From NCBI RefSeq assembly GCF_014861485.1, contig NZ_JACZHT010000003.1, forward strand, positions 62,001-126,000: a DNA stretch of 64,000 nucleotides, in the 5' to 3' direction. Numbering within the stretch: position 1 is the first letter of the stretch; every line of letters begins with the position of its first letter. The notes under the pieces are model-generated. The model did no database searches and was not told the origin of the DNA. It saw nothing but the letters and a program-made list of their open reading frames with translations. This document shows positions 32,332 through 39,391 of the stretch, one piece after another. This stretch comes from Phaeovibrio sulfidiphilus (GTDB lineage: Bacteria; Pseudomonadota; Alphaproteobacteria; Rhodospirillales; Rhodospirillaceae). The position numbers were made by a program, and so were the translations under genes.

Positions 32332-32603
32332 CCGCCCCCGGGCAGCCGGGTGGCGATATCCATCAGCCTGCGGGCAAAATCCGTGAGCTGGATCACCATC
32401 CAGGGAAGGGTGAACATGATGGTCAGAAACACCAGCAGGATTTTCGGCACGAACACCAGGGTCATTTCCTGGATCTGGGTCAGGGTCTGGAAAATGGCCA
32501 GCACCAGCCCGATCCCCATGCCCACAAGAAGGGGCGGGAGCGACAGCAGGAGCATCATCCAGATGCCCTCGCGCGCGATGTCCAGAACGACCCCCTCGGT
32601 CAC
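32328..32603 (-). CDS. fliQ: Flagellar export apparatus protein FliQ
   Basis: 91 residues with two membrane helices (IWMMLLLSLPPLLVGMGIGLVLAIF and VPKILLVFLTIMFTLPWMVIQL), the normal FliQ size and layout; the loop FQTLTQIQEMTLVFVPK is the family signature. FliQ lies in the helical export gate with FliP and FliR. The start is GTG 32603, with a GGGGGAA run just before it; upstream in-frame residues do not fit the family. It sits 49 bases after fliE. Confidence 0.93.
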   Translation of the reverse strand: MTEGVVLDIAREGIWMMLLLSLPPLLVGMGIGLVLAIFQTLTQIQEMTLVFVPKILLVFLTIMFTLPWMVIQLTDFARRLMDIATRLPGGG

Positions 32604-32652
32604 CGGTTCCCCCGTTTTGTCATCAGGCTGGAGCGATCGGGACGACCGCCGC

Positions 32653-32997
32653 TCAGATCGGCATCCGCAGGATCGTGTCGTAGGCCGAGACGACCTTGTC
32701 ACGCACGGCCAGAACGGTCTGGAGCGACACCTCGGCGCTGTTCACGGCCATGACCACGTCCTGGAGGTCGGCCTTGCCCTCGATGGCGAGCTTGGTCAAC
32801 TCCTCGCCCTTGCGGCTGTCCTCGATGGTGGAGCGCAGGCTGGTCTTCAGCACATCCGTAAAGGACGGACCCTGAGCCTCGGGCGAGGCCCCGGGGAGAT
32901 TGAGGCTCCCGGCCTTGTCCACAGCGCCGCCCGGCGACGTGAACATCCGCGCCACCGAGTCATAGGCCCCAACCGCACTTCCAAAATCAATCGCCAT
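32653..32997 (-). CDS. fliE: Flagellar hook-basal body protein FliE
   Basis: 114 residues. FliE joins the MS ring and export gate to the proximal rod. After a variable N-terminus, the typical C-terminal helices appear: SFTDVLKTSLRSTIEDSRKGEELTKLAIEGKADLQDVVMAVNSAEVSLQTVLAVRDKVVSAYDTILRMPI, described here as the FADVL-like, K-G-x-A-D-L-Q-D-V and A-E-V-S-L-Q-T motifs in order. ATG 32997 has GGAG eight bases before it. The region immediately upstream consists of five 15-bp repeats, each carrying a Shine-Dalgarno-like core (see 32999-33073). Confidence 0.95.
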   Translation of the reverse strand: MAIDFGSAVGAYDSVARMFTSPGGAVDKAGSLNLPGASPEAQGPSFTDVLKTSLRSTIEDSRKGEELTKLAIEGKADLQDVVMAVNSAEVSLQTVLAVRDKVVSAYDTILRMPI

Positions 32998-32998
32998 C

Positions 32999-33073
32999 GT
33001 CCGGTCTCCACACGTCCGGTCTCCACAGGTCCGGTCCTCACAGGTCCGGCCCTCATACGTCCGGACCTCACGG
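32999..33073 (-). repeat. Five 15-bp tandem repeats at the fliE ribosome-binding region
   Basis: Units at 32999, 33014, 33029, 33044 and 33059 share GTCCGG...CC(T)CA on the plus strand. Read on the minus strand, each carries TGGAGACCGGAC or TGAGGNCCGGAC, so every unit has GGAG, GAGG or both. The last unit supplies the fliE Shine-Dalgarno. Confidence 0.95.
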
Positions 33074-33137
33074 GCCGCCCGCGGGCCCGCCGGGAGTGGG
33101 TTTCACCCCCCGCAGAGCCGGGCCGGCCGAATGCGCC

Positions 33138-33548
33138 TCAGCGCAGCATGTCAAGGGTCGCGCCGGTCAGCTCGCGCGACAGGGTAATCACGTTCAGGTT
33201 GGCCTCGTAGGTCCGCTGGGCCTCCCGCAGGTCCATCATCTCCACCAGCATGTTCACGTTGGGAGCCAGGACATAGCCCTGCTCGTCCGCGCCGGGGTGG
33301 GAAGGATCATAGAGCCGGTCGAACGGGGACATGTCCTCGCCCACCCGGACCGACTTCACCACGCGGGCATCCAGCTCCCGGTCCATCACGTTGCGGAAGG
33401 TGATCACCTGCCGCCGGTAGGGATCCTCGCCCTGCCGGGGCGCGACCGAGTTGGCGTTGGCCAGGTTCTGGGAAATGACCCGCAAACGCTCCGCCTGGGC
33501 CTTCAGCCCGTAGGTGGCGATCTTTGAGGACAGTCTCAGGGTATCCAC
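33138..33548 (-). CDS. flgC: Flagellar basal-body rod protein FlgC
   Basis: 136 residues, proximal rod subunit exported by the flagellar system. N-terminal family motif KAQAERLRVISQNLANANSV with the ANANS signature, central YRRQVITFRNV, and C-terminal GYVLAPNVNMLVEMMDLREAQRTYEANLNVI. The start codon is GTG with GGAGGAGG upstream. It is 57 bases from flgB and 140 bases from fliE, the gap being mostly the 15-bp repeats. Confidence 0.97.
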   Translation of the reverse strand: MDTLRLSSKIATYGLKAQAERLRVISQNLANANSVAPRQGEDPYRRQVITFRNVMDRELDARVVKSVRVGEDMSPFDRLYDPSHPGADEQGYVLAPNVNMLVEMMDLREAQRTYEANLNVITLSRELTGATLDMLR

Positions 33549-33605
33549 GTGTCTTTCCTCCTCCCTGGAGGGCGGGCCGCACCGCCACCGGCGGGGCAGC
33601 GCACG

Positions 33606-34013
33606 CTAGCGCTGGCTGCGGGAAACGGACTTCAGAATGGACAGGTGCTTCTTGAAAAGCTCGGAGGCAATCTTGTACTGGTCCGAGGTCTCGGACAGTT
33701 TGGTCATCTGCTCCTCGAGAATCACCTCGTTTCCGTCGGGCGAACTCTCGAAGGGGTAGCGCTCCCGGAACTCCCGGTAGGGCCCCGGCGACGGAGCCAC
33801 AGAGGGCTGGTGCGCCACGTGGGTCCGCACCATGGTGGTGCGGTGCTCCTGGGAGGCGGCAAGTTTCTTGAAGTCCAGAGCCTTCACATCGTGGGCCACA
33901 TAGCCCGGCGTGTCCGCGTTGGCAATGTTCTGGGCCAGAACCTTCTGACGCTGGGCGGCCCAGTCCAGGCGCATCTTCGCCATCTGAAAAATCGCGAGGT
34001 TGTTCAGAGACAT
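33606..34013 (-). CDS. flgB: Flagellar basal-body rod protein FlgB
   Basis: 135 residues, the first gene of the minus-strand flagellar operon flgB-flgC-fliE-fliQ-fliR-flhB-cckA. The rod-protein signature is QRQKVLAQNIANADTPGYVAHDVKALDF; the C-terminal helix MTKLSETSDQYKIASELFKKHLSILK is typical of FlgB. ATG has GGAGG nine bases upstream. The promoter should lie between 34014 and the terminator at 34095; TTGTTC-N17-GATGCT is a possible weak match but is not convincing. Confidence 0.96.
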   Translation of the reverse strand: MSLNNLAIFQMAKMRLDWAAQRQKVLAQNIANADTPGYVAHDVKALDFKKLAASQEHRTTMVRTHVAHQPSVAPSPGPYREFRERYPFESSPDGNEVILEEQMTKLSETSDQYKIASELFKKHLSILKSVSRSQR

Positions 34014-34094
34014 GGTGCAGGGCCTCCACAGCAGACAGTGCCGTCGGACAGGAAAACAAGCATCACTCTAACTCTCTCCCTGAACAATTTCCAG

Positions 34095-34123
34095 AAAAAA
34101 GGGGGCAATACCCGGCGCCCCCC
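34095..34123 (-). terminator. Rho-independent terminator of the NSS transporter gene
   Basis: On the minus strand GGGGGC ... GCCCCC stem with a roughly 10-base loop, then six T. It isolates the transporter from flgB. Confidence 0.8.
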
Positions 34124-34168
34124 TGAACAGGCGCCGGACAGTGCCTGAAAAACGCGCGCAGGCAGGAT

Positions 34169-35569
34169 CTAAAGTGCCTTTTTCAGTGCATCCACAACAC
34201 TCGAGGCCATGATCACCAGTATTACGGCAGGCGCCACAAAACGAACCGTCAGATCACTGTAGAGCCAGGACAGGCGCGGCAGAAGGGCCGCGTTCGGACC
34301 GAAGGCCGTACCCGCGGGGTACAGCTGCTGGCGGAAGGCGTCGTCCGCAACCCAGCCCATCAGGAGACAGACCGCAAGGGCGTTCACCGGCATCATGACG
34401 TTGAGGGTGATGTAGTCCAGGAACTCGAAGGGCGTGAGCCGGAGCCAGGCGGGCAGGTCCGCCACCCCGAAGGTCCAGTCCACCGCGCCGAAGGACCAGC
34501 ACGCCGAGATCCCCAGAAGGGTCGAGGCCACCGACACCAGCGCCCCCGCCGCCTTGCGCGTCATCCGGAACTGGTCGATCAGCCAGGTGACAATGGGCTC
34601 CAGAATGGAGATGGACGACGTCAGGGCCGCCATCAGGAACAGGGAGAAGAACACCACCGCAAAGAACTGGCCCGCCACCATTTTCGAGAACACGGCCGGC
34701 AGGGTGATGTAGGTCAGGCCCGGCCCCTCGGAGGGCAGGAACCCGAAGGCGAACACCGCCGGGAGAACCATGAACCCGGCCAGGATGCAGCAGATGGTCT
34801 GAAGGATCACGACCCACACCGCCGAGCGGATCAGGCTCTCGCCGGGCTGCATGTACGAGCCGTAGGTCAGCATCCCCGCAAAGCCAAGGGACAGGGAGAA
34901 GCAGGCAAAGCCCAGCACGTCAATGAGAACCCGCCCCGTGATCTTGGAGAAGTCCACCGTGAGGTAGAAGCGCACGCCCTCCATGGCGCCGTCCAGGGTC
35001 AGGGCCCGGACGATCATGACCAGCATCAACAGGAACAGAAGCGGCATCAGCACCTTGCTCAGGCGCTCGATGCCCCGGGTCACGCCCCCCAGGATCACCC
35101 CGGTGGTCATGCCCATGAAAACGATAAAGTAAAAGAGGCTCTCAAGCGGATGGCCCACAAAGCTCTGGAAGCGGGCCTTGAAGTCTCCAGCGCTTTCGTC
35201 GAACAGGCTTCCGCTCACGGCCTTGACCAGATAGCCCACCGTCCAGCCCCCCACCACGCAGTAGAAGGACAGGATCAGAAACGCCGCCAGAAGACTGAAA
35301 TAGCCGAAAAAGCGCCACCGGCCACCGCCAAGGCGCCTGAACGCCCCGACCGCATCCGTGTGGGTGGCGCGGCCCAGGGCCATCTCGGCCAGGATCATGG
35401 TCAGGCCGATCAGCGCGACCACCGCCAGGTAGACCATCAGAAAGGCGCCGCCGCCGTTCTGCCCGGTCATGTAGGGGAATTTCCAGATGGCTCCCAGGCC
35501 GATCGCCGAACCGGCCGCTGCCAGGATAAAGCCGATACGGGACGAAAAGAATTCTCTCTGACCGGTCAT
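34169..35569 (-). CDS. Neurotransmitter:sodium symporter (NSS/SNF) family transporter
   Basis: 466 residues, about eleven to twelve hydrophobic segments. The TM1 signature FILAAAGSAIGLGAIWKFPYMTGQNGGGAFLMVYL holds the sodium- and substrate-site unwound region (here split as AAAGSAIGLGAIWKFPY). The TM6 region GFACFSLSLGFAGMLTYGSYM is also typical. Bacterial relatives (LeuT, MhsT, TnaT) import amino acids with sodium; the substrate here cannot be told. ATG 35569 has GGAGAGG seven bases upstream. It is a single-gene unit with its own terminator, divergent from flhX. Confidence 0.92.
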   Translation of the reverse strand: MTGQREFFSSRIGFILAAAGSAIGLGAIWKFPYMTGQNGGGAFLMVYLAVVALIGLTMILAEMALGRATHTDAVGAFRRLGGGRWRFFGYFSLLAAFLILSFYCVVGGWTVGYLVKAVSGSLFDESAGDFKARFQSFVGHPLESLFYFIVFMGMTTGVILGGVTRGIERLSKVLMPLLFLLMLVMIVRALTLDGAMEGVRFYLTVDFSKITGRVLIDVLGFACFSLSLGFAGMLTYGSYMQPGESLIRSAVWVVILQTICCILAGFMVLPAVFAFGFLPSEGPGLTYITLPAVFSKMVAGQFFAVVFFSLFLMAALTSSISILEPIVTWLIDQFRMTRKAAGALVSVASTLLGISACWSFGAVDWTFGVADLPAWLRLTPFEFLDYITLNVMMPVNALAVCLLMGWVADDAFRQQLYPAGTAFGPNAALLPRLSWLYSDLTVRFVAPAVILVIMASSVVDALKKAL

Positions 35570-35757
35570 TGATACCTCTCCGGGTCTGTTGCGGCCCAAG
35601 CCACTGTCCAGAACCCACATACTACCGGTCTGCATCTTTGAGAAGCCCCCGAAACCCGATGCCCCAGATTTCTCCACAAATCCAGCGCGATCGTGTATCG
35701 TGACGGGGCAAAGGTTGAAAGACCCGACGATCACAGTCGAGACCGGAGACATCAGCT

Positions 35758-36168
35758 GTGGCCCCCCCAGAAAAACCCCGTCCCCCGTCCCTGCCGCCCC
35801 CGCTGGCCGACCCGTCGGTCTTTTTCGAGGGACAGGAGGAAGAACCCGCCGGGGAAACGGTTCCGGTGGCCGTCGCACTGGACTATGACCCTCTGGCCGG
35901 GGACAATGCCCCCCGGGTGGTTGCCAGCGGCCGCGGCTTCATAGCCGAGCAGATCCTGCAGCTGGCGTTCGCCCACGGGGTCCGGGTCCGGAAGGATGCG
36001 GACCTGGTGGAAGTCCTGTCCGCCGTGGACATCGACTCGGAAATCCCACTGGAGGCCTTCATGGCGGTTGCTGAAATCCTCGCCTATGTCTACCACGCCA
36101 ACGCCACGTGGCCCTTCGGGGATCCGCGCGCACCCCGGTCCGCGCCGCCGGGCGGAGAGCGCGGATGA
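35758..36168 (+). CDS. FlhB C-terminal-domain homologue (FlhX-like)
   Basis: 136 residues; matches only the cytoplasmic part of FlhB/YscU: AVALDYDPLAGDNAPRVVASGRGFIAEQIL, then AHGVRVRKDADLVEVLSAVDIDSEIPLEAFMAVAEILAYVY. The NPTH autocleavage site is absent; the strand that follows it in FlhB (AVAL-Y) is present. An acidic/proline-rich 45-residue N-terminus replaces the membrane domain. Relatives called FlhX can partly stand in for the cleaved FlhB C-terminus; a role in export substrate control is inferred. GTG start with GGAG 11 bases before it. The stop overlaps the next gene (ATGA), starting a chain of tightly packed flagellar genes leading to fliP. A full flhB is at 30.0-31.2 kb. Confidence 0.85.
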   Translation: MAPPEKPRPPSLPPPLADPSVFFEGQEEEPAGETVPVAVALDYDPLAGDNAPRVVASGRGFIAEQILQLAFAHGVRVRKDADLVEVLSAVDIDSEIPLEAFMAVAEILAYVYHANATWPFGDPRAPRSAPPGGERG

Positions 36169-36584
36169 CAGCCCCGCCCGACGACGGGGCCCAGCGCCCC
36201 CCTCTGGACCCTCCCATGACCCCAGAGGACCGGATCCTGCTGGACCTGGAGTCCCTGTGCGCCTTCATGGACGAGGCCCTGGCCGCGCTGAACGACGGCG
36301 TTCTGTGTGACCTGGGGCCCCTCGCCCGGGGTGTTTCCAGCATTTGCGGGGATATCCAGTCCCTGGACCGCACGACCGCGCAGGCGTTTGTCCCGGTCCT
36401 TGAGGCCCTTCTCGGGCGCTACGAGACGCTGGAGACCGCCCTTGTGGAGCGGGCCCGGGCCAGCGGCCTTCTGGACACGCCCCCCGCGCCCCACGCCCCG
36501 GCAACCGTGCGGGCCGCCTATGAGCGCCTGGGCACACGGCCCCCTCCCCCGTCCGCCCCCTCCGGGACCGGACGGCGCACCTGA
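36165..36584 (+). CDS. Unknown helical protein in the flhX-fliO operon
   Basis: 139 residues, no family recognised. ATG 36165 overlaps the flhX stop by four bases. Pro-rich ends flank a helical core (about 20-105: ILLDLESLCAFMDEALAALN, LARGVSSICGDIQSL, FVPVLEALLGRYETLETALVERAR) with heptad-like spacing. Size, position and helical content recall small flagellar chaperones of the FlgN/FliT type, but there is no sequence proof. One could equally propose a FliO/FliP assembly factor. The next gene, fliO, starts 34 bases later. Confidence 0.7.
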   Translation: MTAPPDDGAQRPPLDPPMTPEDRILLDLESLCAFMDEALAALNDGVLCDLGPLARGVSSICGDIQSLDRTTAQAFVPVLEALLGRYETLETALVERARASGLLDTPPAPHAPATVRAAYERLGTRPPPPSAPSGTGRRT

Positions 36585-36618
36585 CACGACCCCGACCACG
36601 GACCCGACGGAACCCCAG

Positions 36619-36996
36619 ATGGACTCAACCGGTTACTTTCACTACATGGCCGCGCTGGTTTTCGTTCTCGGCGCCATGCTCGCCCTCGCCTGGGTGCTGA
36701 AGCGGTTCGTGAGCGGCGACGCCTCGTTCCGCCCCCTGATGCGCCGCGGCGCGAAACGCAGACTCCGGGTTGAGGAAAGCCTGGCACTCGACGCCCGCAG
36801 GCGTGTCCTCCTTGTCAGGCGGGACGATGTCCTTCATCTTGTCCTGATCGGAGGCGGCAACGACATCCTGCTGGAGACACTCCCGGCGGATGGCAGCGCC
36901 CCGTCCGTGTCGGGGGATGGGGACTTCGCCCGCTTCCTGCACGATGAAACCGTTTCCCCCAGCGCAATGACCGAGAAGCCCGGAACCGCTCCATGA
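36619..36996 (+). CDS. fliO: Flagellar biosynthesis protein FliO
   Basis: 125 residues: one N-terminal membrane helix (YMAALVFVLGAMLALAWVL), then the short beta-rich cytoplasmic domain RLRVEESLALDARRRVLLVRRDDVLHLVLIGGGNDILLE, described as the E-S-L-x-L-D-x-R-R and R-D-x-x-x-H-L-V-L-I-G motifs of FliO. FliO is the assembly chaperone for the FliP ring. The stop overlaps the fliP start by four bases. Confidence 0.9.
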   Translation: MDSTGYFHYMAALVFVLGAMLALAWVLKRFVSGDASFRPLMRRGAKRRLRVEESLALDARRRVLLVRRDDVLHLVLIGGGNDILLETLPADGSAPSVSGDGDFARFLHDETVSPSAMTEKPGTAP

Positions 36997-37808
36997 CGCG
37001 ATCACGCCCCGCTCCCCTCCGCTCCGCCTGCCGCGTCCACCGGACCGCCCTGCTGGCCGGGCTGGCCCTGACAACCCTGGGCCTTTTCTTTCTGGGCGCC
37101 AGCGTGTTCGCCGCTCCGGCCCTTGCCCAGTCCCTGAACATCGATCTGGGCCAGGGGGGCGGCTCCACCACGGCCCGCATTGTCCAGATCATCGCCCTGC
37201 TGTCCGTCCTCTCGGTGGCCCCGGGCATCATCATCACCACCACAAGCTTCGTGCGCCTGGTGGTGGTCCTGTCCCTTCTGCGCACGGCCGTCGGAACCCA
37301 GTCCACGCCCCCGAACATGGTGCTGGTGAGCCTTGCCATGTTCCTGACGTTCTACATCATGGCGCCCACCTTCCAGCAGGCCTGGGACGAGGGCATCGCG
37401 CCCCTTGTGGCCGAGCAGATCACCGAGGAACAGGCCCTGGAGCGGACCATCGAGCCGTTCCGCCAGTTCATGCTGGCCAACGTGCGCGCCAGCGACCTGC
37501 AGCTGTTCATGGACTACCGCAACGAGACCGTGAGCGACGTGAACGAGGTCTCCACCCTGTCCCTGGTGCCCGCCTTCATGATCAGCGAGCTGCGCCGGGC
37601 CTTCGAGATCGGCTTCCTGATCTTCGTTCCCTTCATCATTATCGACATGGTGGTGGCCTCGGTTCTCATGTCCATGGGCATGATGATGCTGCCCCCGATG
37701 ATGCTGGCCATGCCCTTCAAGATTATTTTCTTTGTCCTGGTGGACGGGTGGAACCTGGTCGTCGGGACACTTCTTTACAGCTACAGCGCGCCAATAGCGG
37801 GAGGATAA
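36993..37808 (+). CDS. fliP: Flagellar export apparatus protein FliP
   Basis: 271 residues, export-gate core. A cleavable-type signal (about 1-46, ending APALAQ) is followed by four membrane helices. Family signatures: VLSVAPGIIITTTSFVRLVVVLSLLRTAVGTQ (split as APGIIITTTSFVR and LSLLRTAVGTQ), FLTFYIMAPTF, FMLANVRASDLQLFM, PAFMISELRRAFEIGFLIFVPFIIIDMVV and SMGMMMLPPMMLAMPFK. ATG overlaps the fliO stop (ATGA at 36993). It ends the operon; no T-rich terminator was found. Confidence 0.97.
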   Translation: MTRSRPAPLRSACRVHRTALLAGLALTTLGLFFLGASVFAAPALAQSLNIDLGQGGGSTTARIVQIIALLSVLSVAPGIIITTTSFVRLVVVLSLLRTAVGTQSTPPNMVLVSLAMFLTFYIMAPTFQQAWDEGIAPLVAEQITEEQALERTIEPFRQFMLANVRASDLQLFMDYRNETVSDVNEVSTLSLVPAFMISELRRAFEIGFLIFVPFIIIDMVVASVLMSMGMMMLPPMMLAMPFKIIFFVLVDGWNLVVGTLLYSYSAPIAGG

Positions 37809-38021
37809 GACTCCCTCAAAACAAAATTTCATGATATATTCCAATGTGGGGCTCCTATAAGGAGAAAATATAATACTCGCTCGCCCCCTGTAGTTTTGAT
37901 ACAATTCTCCTGTAATACCAGAGACGGGTGTCCGCCCCGCACTGCCAGGTGATTTCCCGGAGCCCGGGACCGATCTTTCCCCAGCGCCCCGGCCTCTGAG
38001 AACCTTGAGGAGAGCAGGACA
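37809..38021. other. AT-rich intergenic region
   Basis: AT-rich against its surroundings, with a CTCCT-ATA-AGGAG hairpin and a TATAAT-like hexamer near 37870 but no matching -35. It probably holds the promoter of the methyltransferase gene. Confidence 0.4.
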
Positions 38022-38822
38022 ATGATTGCATGGGATCTGGCTGTTGCCCCGTCCGTAGACGTGACGCGCAAGCGGTCTCTGCAAGACCTGATTGAACGAA
38101 TCGGGCTTGAGCATCCCGCCAGGATCATCGACCTGGGCTGCGGCAGCGGCCTGAGCTCCCGCATGCTGGCGAAGCGTTTTCCCGAGACCCGCATCACAGC
38201 CGTGGACATCAACCCCGAGACCCTGGAGAGGGCCCGGCGCGAGGGCGACGCTGACGGGCGCATCACCTTCGTGGACCTGAGGCCCGACGAGTGGGACACC
38301 CTGGGGCGCGCTGACGTGGTCTTCTCCTGCGGGCTGTTCCAGAAACTCCCGGGGCATGAGCGGATTTTCCCCAGCCTCCTCAAGCTCCTGTCCCCGTGGG
38401 GCGTGTTCGCGGTCATGATGCCCCGCAACGTGGAGGGCCAGCCCTACGAACGGGCGGCCCCGGCGGTCCGCGGGCTCCCCTGGTTCGACGGGACCGAGCA
38501 TGTCGGGGCCTCCGTCGCCCTGGCGCCCGCCATCCGCTACTCGCGCATCCTGACCCCCCGGGTCCACAAGCTGGACATCTGGGAGACGGTCTACCACGCG
38601 GTCGTGAAAAGCCAGCACCCCCTGGAGGGCGCCCCCAACGGCCAGTCCGAACCCATCGGCCTGGAGGCCCCGCGCACCCGGTCGGACGGGATCTATGATT
38701 TCCTGGATGAGTACATTGAACAGGTGCGCGGCGTCTATCAGAGCGACGAGAACGGAATTATCGTCTACCCCCTGCGCCATATCTTCATCGTGGCCCGCAA
38801 TCCCGTAACCCAGCACATCTGA
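38022..38822 (+). CDS. Class I SAM-dependent methyltransferase, trans-aconitate methyltransferase-like
   Basis: 266 residues. SAM-binding motif I IIDLGCGSGLSSRML, acidic motif II AVDIN, then DVVFSCGLFQKLPGH and the strand LLSPWGVFAVMMPRN. The early SLQDLIERIG start and the IWETVYHAV...GIYDFLDEYIEQV part recall trans-aconitate 2-methyltransferases (Tam), but substrate cannot be inferred with confidence. GAGGAGAG lies about 10 bases before ATG. It stands alone between fliP and the convergent glmS. Confidence 0.85.
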   Translation: MIAWDLAVAPSVDVTRKRSLQDLIERIGLEHPARIIDLGCGSGLSSRMLAKRFPETRITAVDINPETLERARREGDADGRITFVDLRPDEWDTLGRADVVFSCGLFQKLPGHERIFPSLLKLLSPWGVFAVMMPRNVEGQPYERAAPAVRGLPWFDGTEHVGASVALAPAIRYSRILTPRVHKLDIWETVYHAVVKSQHPLEGAPNGQSEPIGLEAPRTRSDGIYDFLDEYIEQVRGVYQSDENGIIVYPLRHIFIVARNPVTQHI

Positions 38823-39297
38823 GCCCACACCTGCTGCCGACCCCGCGACCCGGGGGCACCGGGGAGCTGCGGGTGATCCGGCGTGCCCTCGTGGATCCGA
38901 CCGGTCAGCGAACCCCACCAACACCGGAAAGCGCAGGCCAGACACACCCGGGGCCGGAAACAGGGGGACGGCACGCTACGAGGCGGTCTCCCGGTCTCGG
39001 AAGGCACCGGGATGCGACGCCCACCACCCGGCACAATTGGATCGCGGGCAGCGGATCCCTCGCGTCCGGCCCGCCCCGTGCGGTCAGGGGCGCAGACGCG
39101 AACGCCGGGCGAAAGCCCCTCACCCGGCCGCTCGCACCTCCCGCCCCACACTCTCTGCCCCACCACGACCAAATACGGCTGCCCAGGAATCCGCTCGCCC
39201 CCCCTCACCCACCCGGGCCTGCCACGTCGGACGGGCACCCCCCTCGCCCACCCCCGGCCTGTCCCCTCCGACGGGGCATCCGCGCGGGCGCCTCACG
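38823..39297. other. Gene-free gap between methyltransferase and glmS
   Basis: GC-rich, no gene, tRNA or clear repeat recognised; ends in the glmS terminator. Confidence 0.6.
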
Positions 39298-39339
39298 AAA
39301 AAAGGCCACGAAACCGGCACATCCGCCGGCCCCGTGGCC
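39298..39339 (-). terminator. Rho-independent terminator of glmS
   Basis: Long stem on the minus strand: GGCCACG plus GCCGGC pairing with GCCGGT and CGTGGCC, then six T. Confidence 0.9.
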
Positions 39340-39391
39340 CCAAAAGTTTGCGTCCGGGTATGTCCCCGTGCGCGTGATGCCTGTCTCCGGC

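Noticed and set aside
34014-34094. Sigma-54 promoter for flgB
   Set aside because: A GGCAC...GCT match exists, but the GG-to-GC spacing is two bases too short for -24/-12.
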